Origin: Mycobacterium sp. GA-2829
GTDB lineage: Bacteria; Actinomycetota; Actinomycetes; Mycobacteriales; Mycobacteriaceae
Assembly: GCF_001499965.1 (NCBI RefSeq)
Contig: NZ_LQIT01000015.1
Location: forward strand, 41,517-105,516
Reading direction: 5' to 3'
Length of the DNA: 64,000 nt
Below, piece by piece: positions 27,221 to 35,916 of this stretch. The translations under genes and the position numbers were made by a program. Position 1 is the first letter of the stretch. The number at the start of each line of letters is the position of its first letter. Under the pieces are notes generated by a model, which did no database searches, was not told where the DNA came from, and saw nothing but the letters and a program-made list of their open reading frames with translations.

Positions 27221-27844
27221 GTGCCCGTGAGCCGCACGGAACGACGCGCGAAGCTGCTGCACGCCGCGCAGCGCGCCGTGATGAAGCACGGCGCCGACGT
27301 GCAACTCAATCAGGTGGCAGCCGAAGCCGGCCTGACCTCCGGCGCAGTCCTCTATCACTTCCCCGACGTGCAGACACTGCTCATCGAGGCCAACCGCGCC
27401 GGTATGGAACGGTTCTACGACGACCGACTGCGCGCGATCGAGGGCATCGCCGAACCCGACCGCCGCTTGGTCGTCACCATCGAATCGGGCCTCCCGGTCG
27501 ACTCCGACGACCCGGCGGTGAAGCTGCTGTGCGAACTCGGCGGCGCGGCCGGGCGTTATCCCACCTACGGTGTCCTCCTGACCGCGCTCTTCGACCGGCA
27601 GGTGGCGATGTACCAGGTGATCCTGGAATCCGGTGCCGCACAGGGGGTTTTCACCCTGACCTCACCCTCGTTGGTGATCGCGCGCAATATCGTGGCACTC
27701 GAGGACGCCTACGGATACCGCATGGTGGCCCGTCATCCCAGCCTCGACACCGACGCATCGATCGAACAGATCCTCGACTACGCACGGGTGGCAACCGGCC
27801 ACCCCCTCCCCCGCCGTGAGCCGGGTGAAAGGACACCACGATGA
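27221..27844 (+). CDS. TetR family regulator of the amine/sugar locus
   Basis: A 207-residue TetR repressor with an N-terminal HTH (QVAAEAGLTSGAVLYHFPDVQTLL) and a helical ligand domain. I chose the GTG at 27221 because GAGGAG ends six bases before it; the ATG at 27215 touches that site and is too close. The stop overlaps the glycosyltransferase ATG (ATGA). It heads a four-gene operon and faces the amine oxidation operon, so it likely represses both through the TTACATATGTAA palindrome. Confidence 0.9.
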   Translation: MPVSRTERRAKLLHAAQRAVMKHGADVQLNQVAAEAGLTSGAVLYHFPDVQTLLIEANRAGMERFYDDRLRAIEGIAEPDRRLVVTIESGLPVDSDDPAVKLLCELGGAAGRYPTYGVLLTALFDRQVAMYQVILESGAAQGVFTLTSPSLVIARNIVALEDAYGYRMVARHPSLDTDASIEQILDYARVATGHPLPRREPGERTPR

Positions 27845-29166
27845 CCGGATCCATCAGCAACCCCCTCACCATCATGTTCTGGCCGGAGTCCGCCTACGGA
27901 CCGACCAACCAGTGCATCGGCGTCGCGGCGAAGCTGCACGAGCGGGGCCACCGGATCGTGTTCGCCGCCGAGTCCTCCTGGGCCGGCAAGATCAGCAAGT
28001 TCGGTTTCATCGAGGAACTCGTCGACCTGGCCGAACCGGTTGAGGGCGCCGACGACGGCGATGCGGGTCAATTCTGGACGGACTTCATCGCCGAGACCGC
28101 CCCCGAGTTCGCCAAACCGACCATCGAGCAGCTCGACACGTTCATCAAACCCACCTTTCAGGCCCTCATCGACGGCGCCAAGTACTGCGAAACGCGGTTG
28201 CGCGAGATCGTCGCCGAGCACCAACCCGATGTCATCGTCGAGGACAACGTGGTCCTGTTCCCCGCGCTGACCACCGCGGGCAAGCCGTTCGTGCGCTTCA
28301 TGTCCTGCAGCCCACTCGAAGTGCCGGGACCCGATGTGCCACCGCAGTTCTCGGGGCTGCCCAGCGATGACAGGTCCGACTGGGACACCTACCGCGCCGA
28401 GTTCGACCGGGTGCTGCGCCCCATGTGGGCGGATTTCGACGCCTGGGTCCGCGAGCAGGGCGGGGCACCGCTACCCGAGCTCGAGTTCATGCCTCGCGAC
28501 AACGCCGCGACCCTCTACCTCTACCCCGCCGAGGTTGACTACACCGACAAGCGCCCGCTCGACGAAACATGGACCCGGGTGGACTCCAGCATCCGGGAAA
28601 CCGACGAGGACTACGTCGTGCCCGCCTCCGTCGCTGACCGGCCAGAGGACAGCGCCCTGGTGTACCTGTCGTTGGGTTCCCTTGGCGGAGCTGATGTCTC
28701 GCTGATGCAACGGCTGATCGACGTGCTGGCGACCACCCGGCACCGCTTCATCGTGAGCATGGGACCGCAGGCGGACAAGCTCACCCTCGCCGAGAACATG
28801 GTCGGCGAACAGATGCTGCCCCAGACCAGGATCATGCCGCTGGTCGACGCAGTGATCTCCCACGGCGGCAACAACACGACCACCGAATCGCTTCATTTCG
28901 GGAAGCCGCTGATCGTGCTCCCGCTGTTTTGGGACCAGTACGAGAACGCCCAGCGCATCGACGAACTGGACCTCGGTGTGCGGCTGGATACCTACCACTT
29001 CACCGACGACCAACTGACCGGTGCACTCGAGCGTATTCTCGCCGATGGCGCTCTCCGCGAGCGCGTTTCGCGGATCGGCGAACAGGTCAGAAAGCGCGAC
29101 GGGGTGCGTCTGGCAGCCGATGTCATCGAACGCGTCGGGTACGAACACCGCCCCACGCCCGCCTGA
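27841..29166 (+). CDS. GT1 family glycosyltransferase (MGT/UGT type)
   Basis: A 441-residue GT-B fold enzyme that transfers a sugar from a nucleotide sugar to a small acceptor. The C-terminal donor-binding motif is visible as VDAVISHGGNNTTTESLHFG followed by KPLIVLPLFWDQYENAQRI, the bacterial counterpart of the plant PSPG box with His and Asp/Gln in place. The N-terminal acceptor domain begins MFWPESAYGPTNQCIGVA. Coupled by four bases to the TetR gene and by three spare bases to the kinase gene. The acceptor is unknown. Confidence 0.9.
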   Translation: MTGSISNPLTIMFWPESAYGPTNQCIGVAAKLHERGHRIVFAAESSWAGKISKFGFIEELVDLAEPVEGADDGDAGQFWTDFIAETAPEFAKPTIEQLDTFIKPTFQALIDGAKYCETRLREIVAEHQPDVIVEDNVVLFPALTTAGKPFVRFMSCSPLEVPGPDVPPQFSGLPSDDRSDWDTYRAEFDRVLRPMWADFDAWVREQGGAPLPELEFMPRDNAATLYLYPAEVDYTDKRPLDETWTRVDSSIRETDEDYVVPASVADRPEDSALVYLSLGSLGGADVSLMQRLIDVLATTRHRFIVSMGPQADKLTLAENMVGEQMLPQTRIMPLVDAVISHGGNNTTTESLHFGKPLIVLPLFWDQYENAQRIDELDLGVRLDTYHFTDDQLTGALERILADGALRERVSRIGEQVRKRDGVRLAADVIERVGYEHRPTPA

Positions 29167-29169
29167 GCC

Positions 29170-30390
29170 GTGCCCTCGACCTCAACCGACCTGGACCCGC
29201 TCGACCTGCTGCCCCTCGGCGATCGGCACGCGCTGGCCGTCGTCGACCGGGACGGCAGGCTCTCGGCCGTGCCTGCCGTCGCCGACGGCGACCGCTGGCG
29301 ACGCGCCGGGGCGGGTGACGGGACGGCCGAGGCGCTGCTGCAGTTGCTCGTCGCCACGCCGGGTTCATCAGCGCAGGGCCGGTTCGAGGTGGTGTCCTGG
29401 ACCGGCGGACCCGCGCCGGAAGGCGAACGCCCGGTCACCGTGGATCAGACCAACGAGTCGGTCGTCGTCGGCGATCTCGCGGTGGTGAAGTGGGCCACCC
29501 ACCTCGAACCCGGCCCGCATCCGGCACCCGGCCGACTGGCCGCCCTGACTGCGGCGGGGTTCACCGCCATGCCGACACCGTGGGGGGTGGTGACGTGGAC
29601 ACCACGCGCCGGTGCCAGAACCCTGGTGGCGACGGTCACCGGCTACCTGCCCGGCGCCGTCGATGGTTGGACCTGGGCGGTGGATCTCGTCAAGGACGCC
29701 GCCCGGTCGGGAGATCACACCGCTGTCATAGATGTCTGCACCACGCTGGGGATGGTGGTGGCCGACATGCACGCATCGTTGGGCGCCACCGTGACCACCT
29801 CGACCCGCGCCGACGCCCAGCGCTGGCGCGACGGCGCGTTCTCAACGCTGGCGGCGGCACGCGAACTGGCGGGGCCGGCCAACGCCCAGCTGCTGGCCGA
29901 CCACGCCGACACCATCACGGCCGAATTGGACCGGCTGTCGCAGCTGGTGGACGTCCCGATCATCGAGGCACACGGTGATCTGCACGTCGGTCAGGTGCTG
30001 CGCGCCGGCGACCGGTTGGTCGTCACCGACTTCGACGGCAACCCGGTGCTCCCGCCGGCGGAACGGATGTTGCCCGCGCCGGCGGCGGTCGATGTGGCGG
30101 GCATCCTGCAATCGTTGTCGCACGTCGCGATCGTCGCGGCCGAACGCAGCGAGCTCACGCCGGAGCAGCTCGCCCCGGTCGATGCCGATGCCCGGGCTGC
30201 CCCGTTGAACGCCTACCTGCACAGGCTGTCCGAGACCGGGCACGCCGATCTGCACATTGCACACGCGCTGACCGCTTTCCGGCTACAGCAGGTGCTCCGC
30301 GAGATCGTCTACGCCGGTCGCCATCTGCCCCGTTGGATGTATGTTCCCGACGCGGCACTACCCGCCCTCCTCCGAGAAACGAGCCGATGA
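29170..30390 (+). CDS. APH-fold sugar kinase, glucosamine kinase-like
   Basis: A 406-residue kinase of the maltokinase/aminoglycoside-phosphotransferase fold. The catalytic loop is IEAHGDLHVGQVLR and the metal-binding Asp is in VVTDFDGNPV; an N-terminal cap domain precedes. The C-terminal stretch LREIVYAGRHLPRWMYVPDAAL resembles, as far as I recall, that of the actinobacterial glucosamine kinase described from Streptacidiphilus jiangxiensis and differs from maltokinases. Next to a SIS-domain gene (ATGA overlap) the pair could turn glucosamine into glucosamine-6-phosphate and then fructose-6-phosphate. A GTG start at 29170 follows the glycosyltransferase stop by three bases. A plain maltokinase is the alternative; treZ/treS/pep2 neighbours are absent. 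Confidence 0.75.
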   Translation: MPSTSTDLDPLDLLPLGDRHALAVVDRDGRLSAVPAVADGDRWRRAGAGDGTAEALLQLLVATPGSSAQGRFEVVSWTGGPAPEGERPVTVDQTNESVVVGDLAVVKWATHLEPGPHPAPGRLAALTAAGFTAMPTPWGVVTWTPRAGARTLVATVTGYLPGAVDGWTWAVDLVKDAARSGDHTAVIDVCTTLGMVVADMHASLGATVTTSTRADAQRWRDGAFSTLAAARELAGPANAQLLADHADTITAELDRLSQLVDVPIIEAHGDLHVGQVLRAGDRLVVTDFDGNPVLPPAERMLPAPAAVDVAGILQSLSHVAIVAAERSELTPEQLAPVDADARAAPLNAYLHRLSETGHADLHIAHALTAFRLQQVLREIVYAGRHLPRWMYVPDAALPALLRETSR

Positions 30391-31352
30391 ACCCCGACGG
30401 ATTCGCCACCGACCTCGCCCGCAAGCCGGACGTGCTCTCGCAGCTCGCCGACGCACTGGCACAACACAATCCGTGGTCACGGGCGCTCCCCGCCGAGGTG
30501 TCCCGTGTCGTATTCGTCGGCATGGGCTCGTCGGCCTACGCCGCGGGGGTTGCCGCCGCTCGCCTGCGCGCCCGCGGTGTCTGCGCCGTCTCCGAGATCG
30601 CGTCGTCGGAACTGCTGCCGGTCTGGGGTCCGGGCACGCTGGTGGTGGCGACGTCGGCGACGGGCGGTTCGGTGGAGACGCTGGACGCACTGGACCGGAT
30701 CGATCCCGCCGCGACCACCGTGGCGCTGACCAACACGGCCGGATCGGCGATCACCGAGCGTTGCAATGCGACAGTCGAGCTGCTGGCCGAGCCCGAGGTC
30801 GGCGGGGTGGCCTGCCGCAGCTACCAGCACACCCTGGCGATGCTCATCGCGCTCGAATGCCAGTTGATCGGGACCCCCACCGACGCCCTGGTCGCCGCGA
30901 TCGGAGCGGCCGCGCGGGCCAGTGATCACCTGCTGTCCACCGAAAAAGATTGGCGCCCCGAGGTATCCGAGCACCTGCTAGGTCAGGCCGAGACACACCT
31001 GTGCGCACCGGCGCACCGCCTGTCCTCCGCGCAGCAGGGTGCGTTGATGTTCCGCGAGGGGCCCCGCCGGTCGGCCATCGGTTGCGAGAGCGGCGACTGG
31101 AGCCACGTCGACGTCTACCGCACCAAGAACTCCGATCTGCGGATGCTGGTGTTCGCGCGATCGAAATGGGAAGCCCAGATGGCCGAATGGACGGGGCCCC
31201 GCGGCACCCGCGTGATCGGCGTCGGCGGAGCGGTTCCCGGGGCCACCGGCACGGTGCGCTATCCCGGCGACGATGTCGATGACGTCCGGCTGCTCACCGA
31301 GACGCTCGTACCCGAGCTGGTGGCGGCCCGGGAGTGGCAAGCCGGGACGTAA
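30387..31352 (+). CDS. SIS domain protein (GlmS/AgaS-like phosphosugar isomerase or deaminase)
   Basis: A 321-residue protein with two sugar-isomerase (SIS) halves and no glutaminase domain. The first half shows VVFVGMGSSAYAAGVAAARL and VVATSATGGSVETLDAL, the phosphosugar-binding Ser/Thr loops. Proteins of this layout convert aminosugar phosphates, such as deaminating glucosamine-6-phosphate, or act in fructosamine breakdown. ATG at 30387 overlaps the kinase stop (ATGA); last gene of the operon. The link to the kinase product is inference from context. Confidence 0.82.
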   Translation: MNPDGFATDLARKPDVLSQLADALAQHNPWSRALPAEVSRVVFVGMGSSAYAAGVAAARLRARGVCAVSEIASSELLPVWGPGTLVVATSATGGSVETLDALDRIDPAATTVALTNTAGSAITERCNATVELLAEPEVGGVACRSYQHTLAMLIALECQLIGTPTDALVAAIGAAARASDHLLSTEKDWRPEVSEHLLGQAETHLCAPAHRLSSAQQGALMFREGPRRSAIGCESGDWSHVDVYRTKNSDLRMLVFARSKWEAQMAEWTGPRGTRVIGVGGAVPGATGTVRYPGDDVDDVRLLTETLVPELVAAREWQAGT

Positions 31353-31505
31353 CGGCATGTGCCTACGCGGGCAGGAACTCGCCCTGTCACCGATGTCCTG
31401 ATGCAGAACCGTCGTCGGCCGAACCGGATGACGACAGCGAGGCCAGCGGCCTGTCCGCATTCCGGACCACCAACCCAACGCCCGCCCCCGAAGGCCCCGA
31501 ACAGA

Positions 31506-31540
31506 AGGAGCCGCGGACCTGAAGTAGGTCCGCGGCTCCT
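31506..31540 (-). terminator. Terminator of tRNA-Pro
   Basis: AGGAGCCGCGGACCT (31506-31520) pairs without mismatch with AGGTCCGCGGCTCCT (31526-31540) around a five-base loop. It begins 14 bp downstream of the tRNA 3' end on the minus strand. There is no real T tract, common in mycobacterial terminators; it may also stop the convergent SIS operon. Confidence 0.7.
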
Positions 31541-31553
31541 CCGTCGTCCTGCG

Positions 31554-31627
<74 letters not shown>

Positions 31628-31852
31628 TTGCCGTGGGATTGCTCCTGCGGCGGAACGTGAGCCTACCGCACCAGTGGCCCGTGCTCCCAACCGCCCGCCC
31701 ACGGTCGCGAGACGAACCCGAAAACCGTGTGGTGGTCCCACATTTTGTTGATCCCGCCAGCGCCTCGCAGGCGCCTGGTGCGAAAACCGAAAACGCGCTG
31801 TCAGCGCGCCGATAATCAACGAACGGGGGGCCAGTGAAGGAAGGAAAGGATC

Positions 31853-32209
31853 ATGGCCGAGGCCGCACTTTGCACAGTGTTCGGGGGCCCTGTACCCGGC
31901 CGGGAGAAGCAAGCCGTCAACGTCTACAACGACACGATGCAGTACTTCGCCCGCCTCCAGGAGGAAGGCAAGATCGAGCGGACCGACGTCGCCATTCTCG
32001 GTGCGACCGGTGGAGATCTGAACGGCTTCATCCTGACCCGCGGCACCGCTGCACAGATCGACGCCCTACGCCGCACCAAGGAGTTCCGACAGCTCGTCAA
32101 CCGCGTCCAACTGGTGGCCACCCACCTCCGCGTGACCGACGCCTTCGTCGACGAAGGCCTCGCCGAGGTCATGGGCCAGTACCTGGAGGTCGTCGAACAC
32201 GCCGACTGA
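31853..32209 (+). CDS. Small conserved protein, possible dimeric alpha-beta barrel fold
   Basis: A 118-residue soluble protein of a kind common in mycobacteria. There is no signal peptide or membrane segment. It alternates helices and strands with TDVAILGATGGDLNGFILTRGTAAQIDALRRTKEFRQLV, which recalls ferredoxin-like dimeric barrel proteins, but I do not recognise a characterised family. The ATG at 31853 has AAGGAAAGG about six bases upstream, and a fair -10 GATAAT lies at 31811-31816 after an imperfect hairpin. Codon use matches the neighbourhood, so I consider it real. Function unknown. Confidence 0.75.
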   Translation: MAEAALCTVFGGPVPGREKQAVNVYNDTMQYFARLQEEGKIERTDVAILGATGGDLNGFILTRGTAAQIDALRRTKEFRQLVNRVQLVATHLRVTDAFVDEGLAEVMGQYLEVVEHAD

Positions 32210-32217
32210 CCGGCGGA

Positions 32218-32376
32218 CTACTGCGCCTGTTCCTCCAACTCGGGGTGCAATCCATACAGGCAATCCAGACAGCAGAAGCGGTCGCTGCCGGCCACGTACG
32301 GCCAGCGCTTCCCGTCCGGAGGAACACGGCGGCAGTTCGCACACCGGCTCATCGGACCCAACAACACCACACTCAT
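32218..32376 (-). CDS. Small zinc-ribbon protein, 52 residues
   Basis: A short frame starting at ATG 32376 with GGAG seven bases upstream. The protein carries RCANCRR (C-x2-C, residues 12-15) and RFCCLDCLYG (C-x2-C, about 36-39), a four-cysteine zinc knuckle with a spare cysteine, and an acidic C-terminus. Such small ribbon proteins bind zinc and often nucleic acid or partner proteins. It lies between a small conserved gene and the photolyase gene and is divergent from the latter. The cysteine spacing makes chance unlikely, but no homolog is known to me. Confidence 0.6.
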   Translation of the reverse strand: MSVVLLGPMSRCANCRRVPPDGKRWPYVAGSDRFCCLDCLYGLHPELEEQAQ

Positions 32377-32523
32377 AACCGCTCCATGCACTCTCTCGCG
32401 TGTCAGAGCCATACCCTGACACGCCGAGAACATGCGCGCCGGGTGAACCGTGGGTGTGACGCAACGCTGACGAGGGATGCGATCCGCCCCGTCGCGGCGC
32501 AGCGGGGTCGTAGCCTCGAAACG

Positions 32524-34014
32524 GTGAGCGGTCCGCGTGACGACACCCCGCTGTGGCTCTTCGCCGACCAACTGGGCCCCGCTCTGCACGGCGGTGCGCA
32601 CGCCCACCGCGACGTACTGCTGATCGAGGCCGGCTCCGCGCTGCGCAAGCGCCGCTACCACCGGCAGAAGCTGCACATCGTGTTGTCCGCGCTGCGCCAC
32701 GCCGACGCGGACCTCGGCGACCGCGCAACCCTCATCCGTTCGGACACCTACACCGAGGCGCTCGAACAGTTCGGCCGTCCCGTCCTCGTGCACGAGCCGA
32801 CGTCGTTCGCCGCCGAGCGGTTCGTGCACCGCCTCAAACAACGGGGCCTGGTCGCCGACGTCCTGCCCACCCCTGCCTTCGCGTTGCCGCGCAAGGACTT
32901 CGAGGCCTGGGCCGGTGACCGCACCCGCTTCCGCATGGAGGACTTCTACCGCGACCAGCGCCGCCGTTTCGACGTCCTGATGAACGGACCCGACCCGATC
33001 GGCAACCGCTGGAACTACGACGAGGAGAACCGCGGGTCACCGCCGAAGAGGCAGCGCACCCTCGGGGTGCCCGCGCCGTACAAGCCGCGTGAGGACGACA
33101 TCGACGAGCGGGTCCGCCACGACCTCGACCGCATGGACCTCGACACCGTCGGCGCCGACGGGCCGCGGCTGTTCGCCGTCACCCCCGCGGAGGCCAGACG
33201 CGCCCTGACCCGCTTCATCGAGCACCGGCTGCCCACCTTCGGCCTGTACGAGGACGCGATGATGGGCGCGGACTGGGCGATGTCCCATTCGCTGCTGTCG
33301 GTGCCGCTCAACCTCGGCGTCCTGCACCCCCTGGATGCGGTGGATGCCGCCGAACGGGCCTACCGCGACGGTCAGGCCCCGCTGGCCGCCGCCGAGGGCT
33401 TCATCCGTCAGATCCTGGGCTGGCGCGAATACATGTGGCACCTCTACTGGCACTTCGGCGAGCGGTACGTCGACAACAACGAACTCGGCGCCCACACCCG
33501 GCTACCCGACTGGTGGCGCGACCTCGACGCCGACGCGGTCACCGCCGAATGCCTGCGGCACGCGTTGATGGGCCTGCGTGACCGCGGCTGGACCCACCAC
33601 ATCCAGCGGCTGATGATCCTCGGCAGCCACGCGCTGCAGCGCGGCTACCACCCGCGCGAGCTCACCGAGTGGTACGCCACCGCCTACGTCGACGGCTTCC
33701 GCTGGGTGATGCCCACCAACGTCGTCGGGATGAGCCAGCACGCCGACGGCGGCAGGCTCGCGACCAAGCCGTACACCTCCGGCGGCGCGTACATCAACAA
33801 GATGAGCAACCACTGCGGGGACTGCGCCTACGACCCGAGGAAACGCCTCGGCGCCGACGCCTGCCCGTTCACCGCCGGGTACTGGGCCTTCGTGCACCGC
33901 CACCGCAACCTGCTCGAACACAACATGCGCACTCGGCGAGCGGTGCAGGGGCTCGACCGGCTGGGCGACCTCGAGGATGTGCTCGCCCAGGAGAAGGCGC
34001 GCCGACACTTCTAG
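32524..34014 (+). CDS. FeS-containing photolyase/cryptochrome (PhrB/FeS-BCP family)
   Basis: A 496-residue member of the deoxyribodipyrimidine photolyase-related family (PF04244), prokaryotic (6-4) photolyases with FAD, a lumazine-type antenna and a 4Fe-4S cluster. The likely cluster cysteines are in AECLRHALMG and NHCGDCAYDP...DACPF, four in all. Also typical are FGLYEDAM, EYMWHLYWHFG and WVMPTNVVGMSQHADGG in the FAD domain. A GTG at 32524 gives the normal N-terminus PLWLFADQLGPAL; the frame upstream is not protein-like. It would repair UV (6-4) lesions using light. The neighbouring TauE genes are convergent. Confidence 0.9.
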   Translation: MSGPRDDTPLWLFADQLGPALHGGAHAHRDVLLIEAGSALRKRRYHRQKLHIVLSALRHADADLGDRATLIRSDTYTEALEQFGRPVLVHEPTSFAAERFVHRLKQRGLVADVLPTPAFALPRKDFEAWAGDRTRFRMEDFYRDQRRRFDVLMNGPDPIGNRWNYDEENRGSPPKRQRTLGVPAPYKPREDDIDERVRHDLDRMDLDTVGADGPRLFAVTPAEARRALTRFIEHRLPTFGLYEDAMMGADWAMSHSLLSVPLNLGVLHPLDAVDAAERAYRDGQAPLAAAEGFIRQILGWREYMWHLYWHFGERYVDNNELGAHTRLPDWWRDLDADAVTAECLRHALMGLRDRGWTHHIQRLMILGSHALQRGYHPRELTEWYATAYVDGFRWVMPTNVVGMSQHADGGRLATKPYTSGGAYINKMSNHCGDCAYDPRKRLGADACPFTAGYWAFVHRHRNLLEHNMRTRRAVQGLDRLGDLEDVLAQEKARRHF

Positions 34015-34793
34015 ACGGTCATCAACCGCCACAGCCCGATCAGCCCGACGACGACGATCACGCCGCGCAGCGCGTTCTGCGACAGCCGGCGGCCGTAGTG
34101 CGCGCCGAGGAAGCCGCCCACCAGCGAGCCACCCGCGATCAGCCCCGCGGCCGCCCAGCTGATCCGGTCGAATGCCACCAGCGTGTAGGCGGCCGCGGCG
34201 ACGATGTTCACGATCAGCGACAGCAGGTTCTTGGCGGCGTTCATCCGCTGCATGTCCTCGGGCAGCAGCGCGCCCATCGCCGCGATCAGCAGGATGCCCT
34301 GCGCGGCGGTGAAGTAGCCGCCGTACACGCCGACGGCAAAGGTCGCCGCGACCAGCGCCGTCATCCGGGCCGCACTGATGTGGTCGGCCGACCGGCCGCT
34401 CTGCTCGGCGCGCTGTCGCGCCCACGCCTGGATCCGTGGGCCGATCACCACCAGCACCAGCGCCACGATCAGCAGCACCGGCACCACCTGGGTGAAGACC
34501 GTCTCCGGCAGGTGCAGCAGCAGCCACGCACCCGCCAAAGCACCGACGAAGGAGGCCGGGATCTGCCAGCGCAGCCGGTGCCACTGACCGCGCAGCTCGC
34601 GACGGTAACCCCAGGTGCTCGACACGCCCCCGGCGACCAGCCCGACCGCGTTGGACATCGTCGCGGTGACCGGCGGATAGCCGAGCGTCACCAGCGTCGG
34701 GAACGTGATCAGCGTGCCGGAGCCGACGATCGCGTTGATCGCCCCGGCGCCCACCCCCGCCAGCGCGATGAGGACCATGTCGATGACGGGCAC
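34011..34793 (-). CDS. TauE/SafE family permease
   Basis: A membrane protein of about 260 residues with roughly eight hydrophobic segments, of the sulfite exporter TauE/SafE family (DUF81). The N-terminus VGAGAINAIVGSGTLITFPTL is the typical motif, and a second glycine-rich repeat reads VGVYGGYFTAAQGILLIAAMG. Its stop overlaps the convergent photolyase stop by four bases. The start is uncertain among TTG 34799, GTG 34793 and a later ATG; none has a strong ribosome binding site, and translation may be coupled to the upstream TauE gene, only a few bases away. Substrate: sulfite or an organosulfur anion, by family only. Confidence 0.82.
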   Translation of the reverse strand: MPVIDMVLIALAGVGAGAINAIVGSGTLITFPTLVTLGYPPVTATMSNAVGLVAGGVSSTWGYRRELRGQWHRLRWQIPASFVGALAGAWLLLHLPETVFTQVVPVLLIVALVLVVIGPRIQAWARQRAEQSGRSADHISAARMTALVAATFAVGVYGGYFTAAQGILLIAAMGALLPEDMQRMNAAKNLLSLIVNIVAAAAYTLVAFDRISWAAAGLIAGGSLVGGFLGAHYGRRLSQNALRGVIVVVGLIGLWRLMTV

Positions 34794-34802
34794 CCGCAAA
34801 CC

Positions 34803-35705
34803 CTAGTGCGCGACTTCGGCCTCGAGCTCCTCGGGGACGTAGGCCGGCGCGCGCATGATCCGCCACGCCAGCACGAGGAACACCGCCCACGCGACGACGA
34901 CCACGGCGTAGATCACCGACGACCACGGCGCCGCCACCCCGAAGTAGTGCACGAGCTTCTGGGAGTTGGTGAGCACGATGACCCCGCCCACGCCCGTGCC
35001 GAGCAGCGCCGGGCTGATCCGGCTGACCAGATACGCGGCGATCGGCGCGGCGATCACCCCGCCGACAGCAAGCGCCAGCACCACGCCGATGTTGTGGAAG
35101 AACTCGTCGCGCAGACCGACGAGGAACCCCAGCGACGCCGACAGCGCGACGAGGAACTCCGACGCGCTGACCGAACCGATGACCGTGCGTGGCGCGGTCT
35201 TCCCGCTCGACAGCAGTGTGCTGGTCGTGATCGGACCCCACCCGCCGCCACCGGAGGCGTCGATGAACCCGCCGAACAGCCCGAGCGGAGTGAGGAACTT
35301 CGCGCCGTGTTTGGTGCCGTCACCGCCGATGACCGGCGGGGTGCGCAGCGAGAACCGCAGCAGCACGTACACCCCGATGCACAGCAGGATCGCCGCCATC
35401 AGCGGTGCGGCGTCCTCGGTGGACAGCGCCGAAAGGACGGTGGCGCCGAGGAACGCGCCGACGGCGCCGGGCACGCCCAGCTTCGCGACGATCGACCAGT
35501 CGATGTTCTTGAACCGCCAGTGCGAGATGCCCGACGCGAGCGTGGTGCCGACCTCGGCGAGGTGCACCGCGGCGCTGGCCTGTGCGGCGGCCACACCCGA
35601 GAGCACGAGCAACGTCGAGGCGGTCACCCCGAAGGCCATGCCGAGGGCACCGTCGACGAGCTGGGCTCCGACCCCGACGAGGGCGATGATCAGTAGCGAA
35701 CGCAT
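34803..35705 (-). CDS. TauE/SafE family sulfite/organosulfur exporter
   Basis: A 300-residue TauE/SafE permease with about eight hydrophobic segments, distinct from the paralog encoded just downstream. Motifs: GAQLVDGALGMAFGVTAST at the N-terminus and GGFIDASGGGGWGPITTSTL in the middle. It is longer than its neighbour and closer to the sulfite exporter branch. It is preceded by a short open frame ending in Trp-Cys-Cys, which suggests control by cysteine supply. Together the two genes could export sulfite or sulfonates. Confidence 0.88.
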   Translation of the reverse strand: MRSLLIIALVGVGAQLVDGALGMAFGVTASTLLVLSGVAAAQASAAVHLAEVGTTLASGISHWRFKNIDWSIVAKLGVPGAVGAFLGATVLSALSTEDAAPLMAAILLCIGVYVLLRFSLRTPPVIGGDGTKHGAKFLTPLGLFGGFIDASGGGGWGPITTSTLLSSGKTAPRTVIGSVSASEFLVALSASLGFLVGLRDEFFHNIGVVLALAVGGVIAAPIAAYLVSRISPALLGTGVGGVIVLTNSQKLVHYFGVAAPWSSVIYAVVVVAWAVFLVLAWRIMRAPAYVPEELEAEVAH

Positions 35706-35728
35706 GGGTCCGGCTTTCGACGTTGCGG

Positions 35729-35744
35729 CGCCTTGAACAAGGCG
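35729..35744 (-). promoter_or_regulatory. Hairpin between the Cys-rich leader frame and tauE
   Basis: CGCCTTG and CAAGGCG (plus strand 35729-35735 and 35738-35744) form a 7-bp stem about 25 bp after the leader frame and 23 bp before the tauE start. It could take part in a leader-controlled switch of ribosome access. Confidence 0.4.
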
Positions 35745-35768
35745 GCCTGAACTAGCGGTGGGCGCGTA

Positions 35769-35879
35769 TCAGGGACGCCGACAACACCACTCGTCGAAAG
35801 CCATCAACCGGCGCGACGGCCAGAACGGCTGCAGGGCGCAGGCATGCGAGGGTGCGGCACGGAAGGCGTTTTCGGCCAC
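35769..35879 (-). CDS. Candidate cysteine-sensing leader peptide upstream of tauE/safE
   Basis: A 36-codon frame with a GTG at 35879 preceded by GAGGGGG. It ends DEWCCRRP, with two adjacent Cys codons five codons from the stop and a third Cys earlier. The stop lies 63 bases before the start of a TauE/SafE sulfite exporter gene. Mycobacteria are known to use small upstream frames with consecutive cysteines to attenuate sulfur genes when cysteine is plentiful or scarce; this frame has the right place, size and residues. The frame is conserved-looking only by this logic; I cannot compare genomes here. Confidence 0.55.
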   Translation of the reverse strand: MAENAFRAAPSHACALQPFWPSRRLMAFDEWCCRRP

Positions 35880-35916
35880 CGTGGTCCCCCTCTCGTCTGC
35901 GAACCAGTTCACTCTA

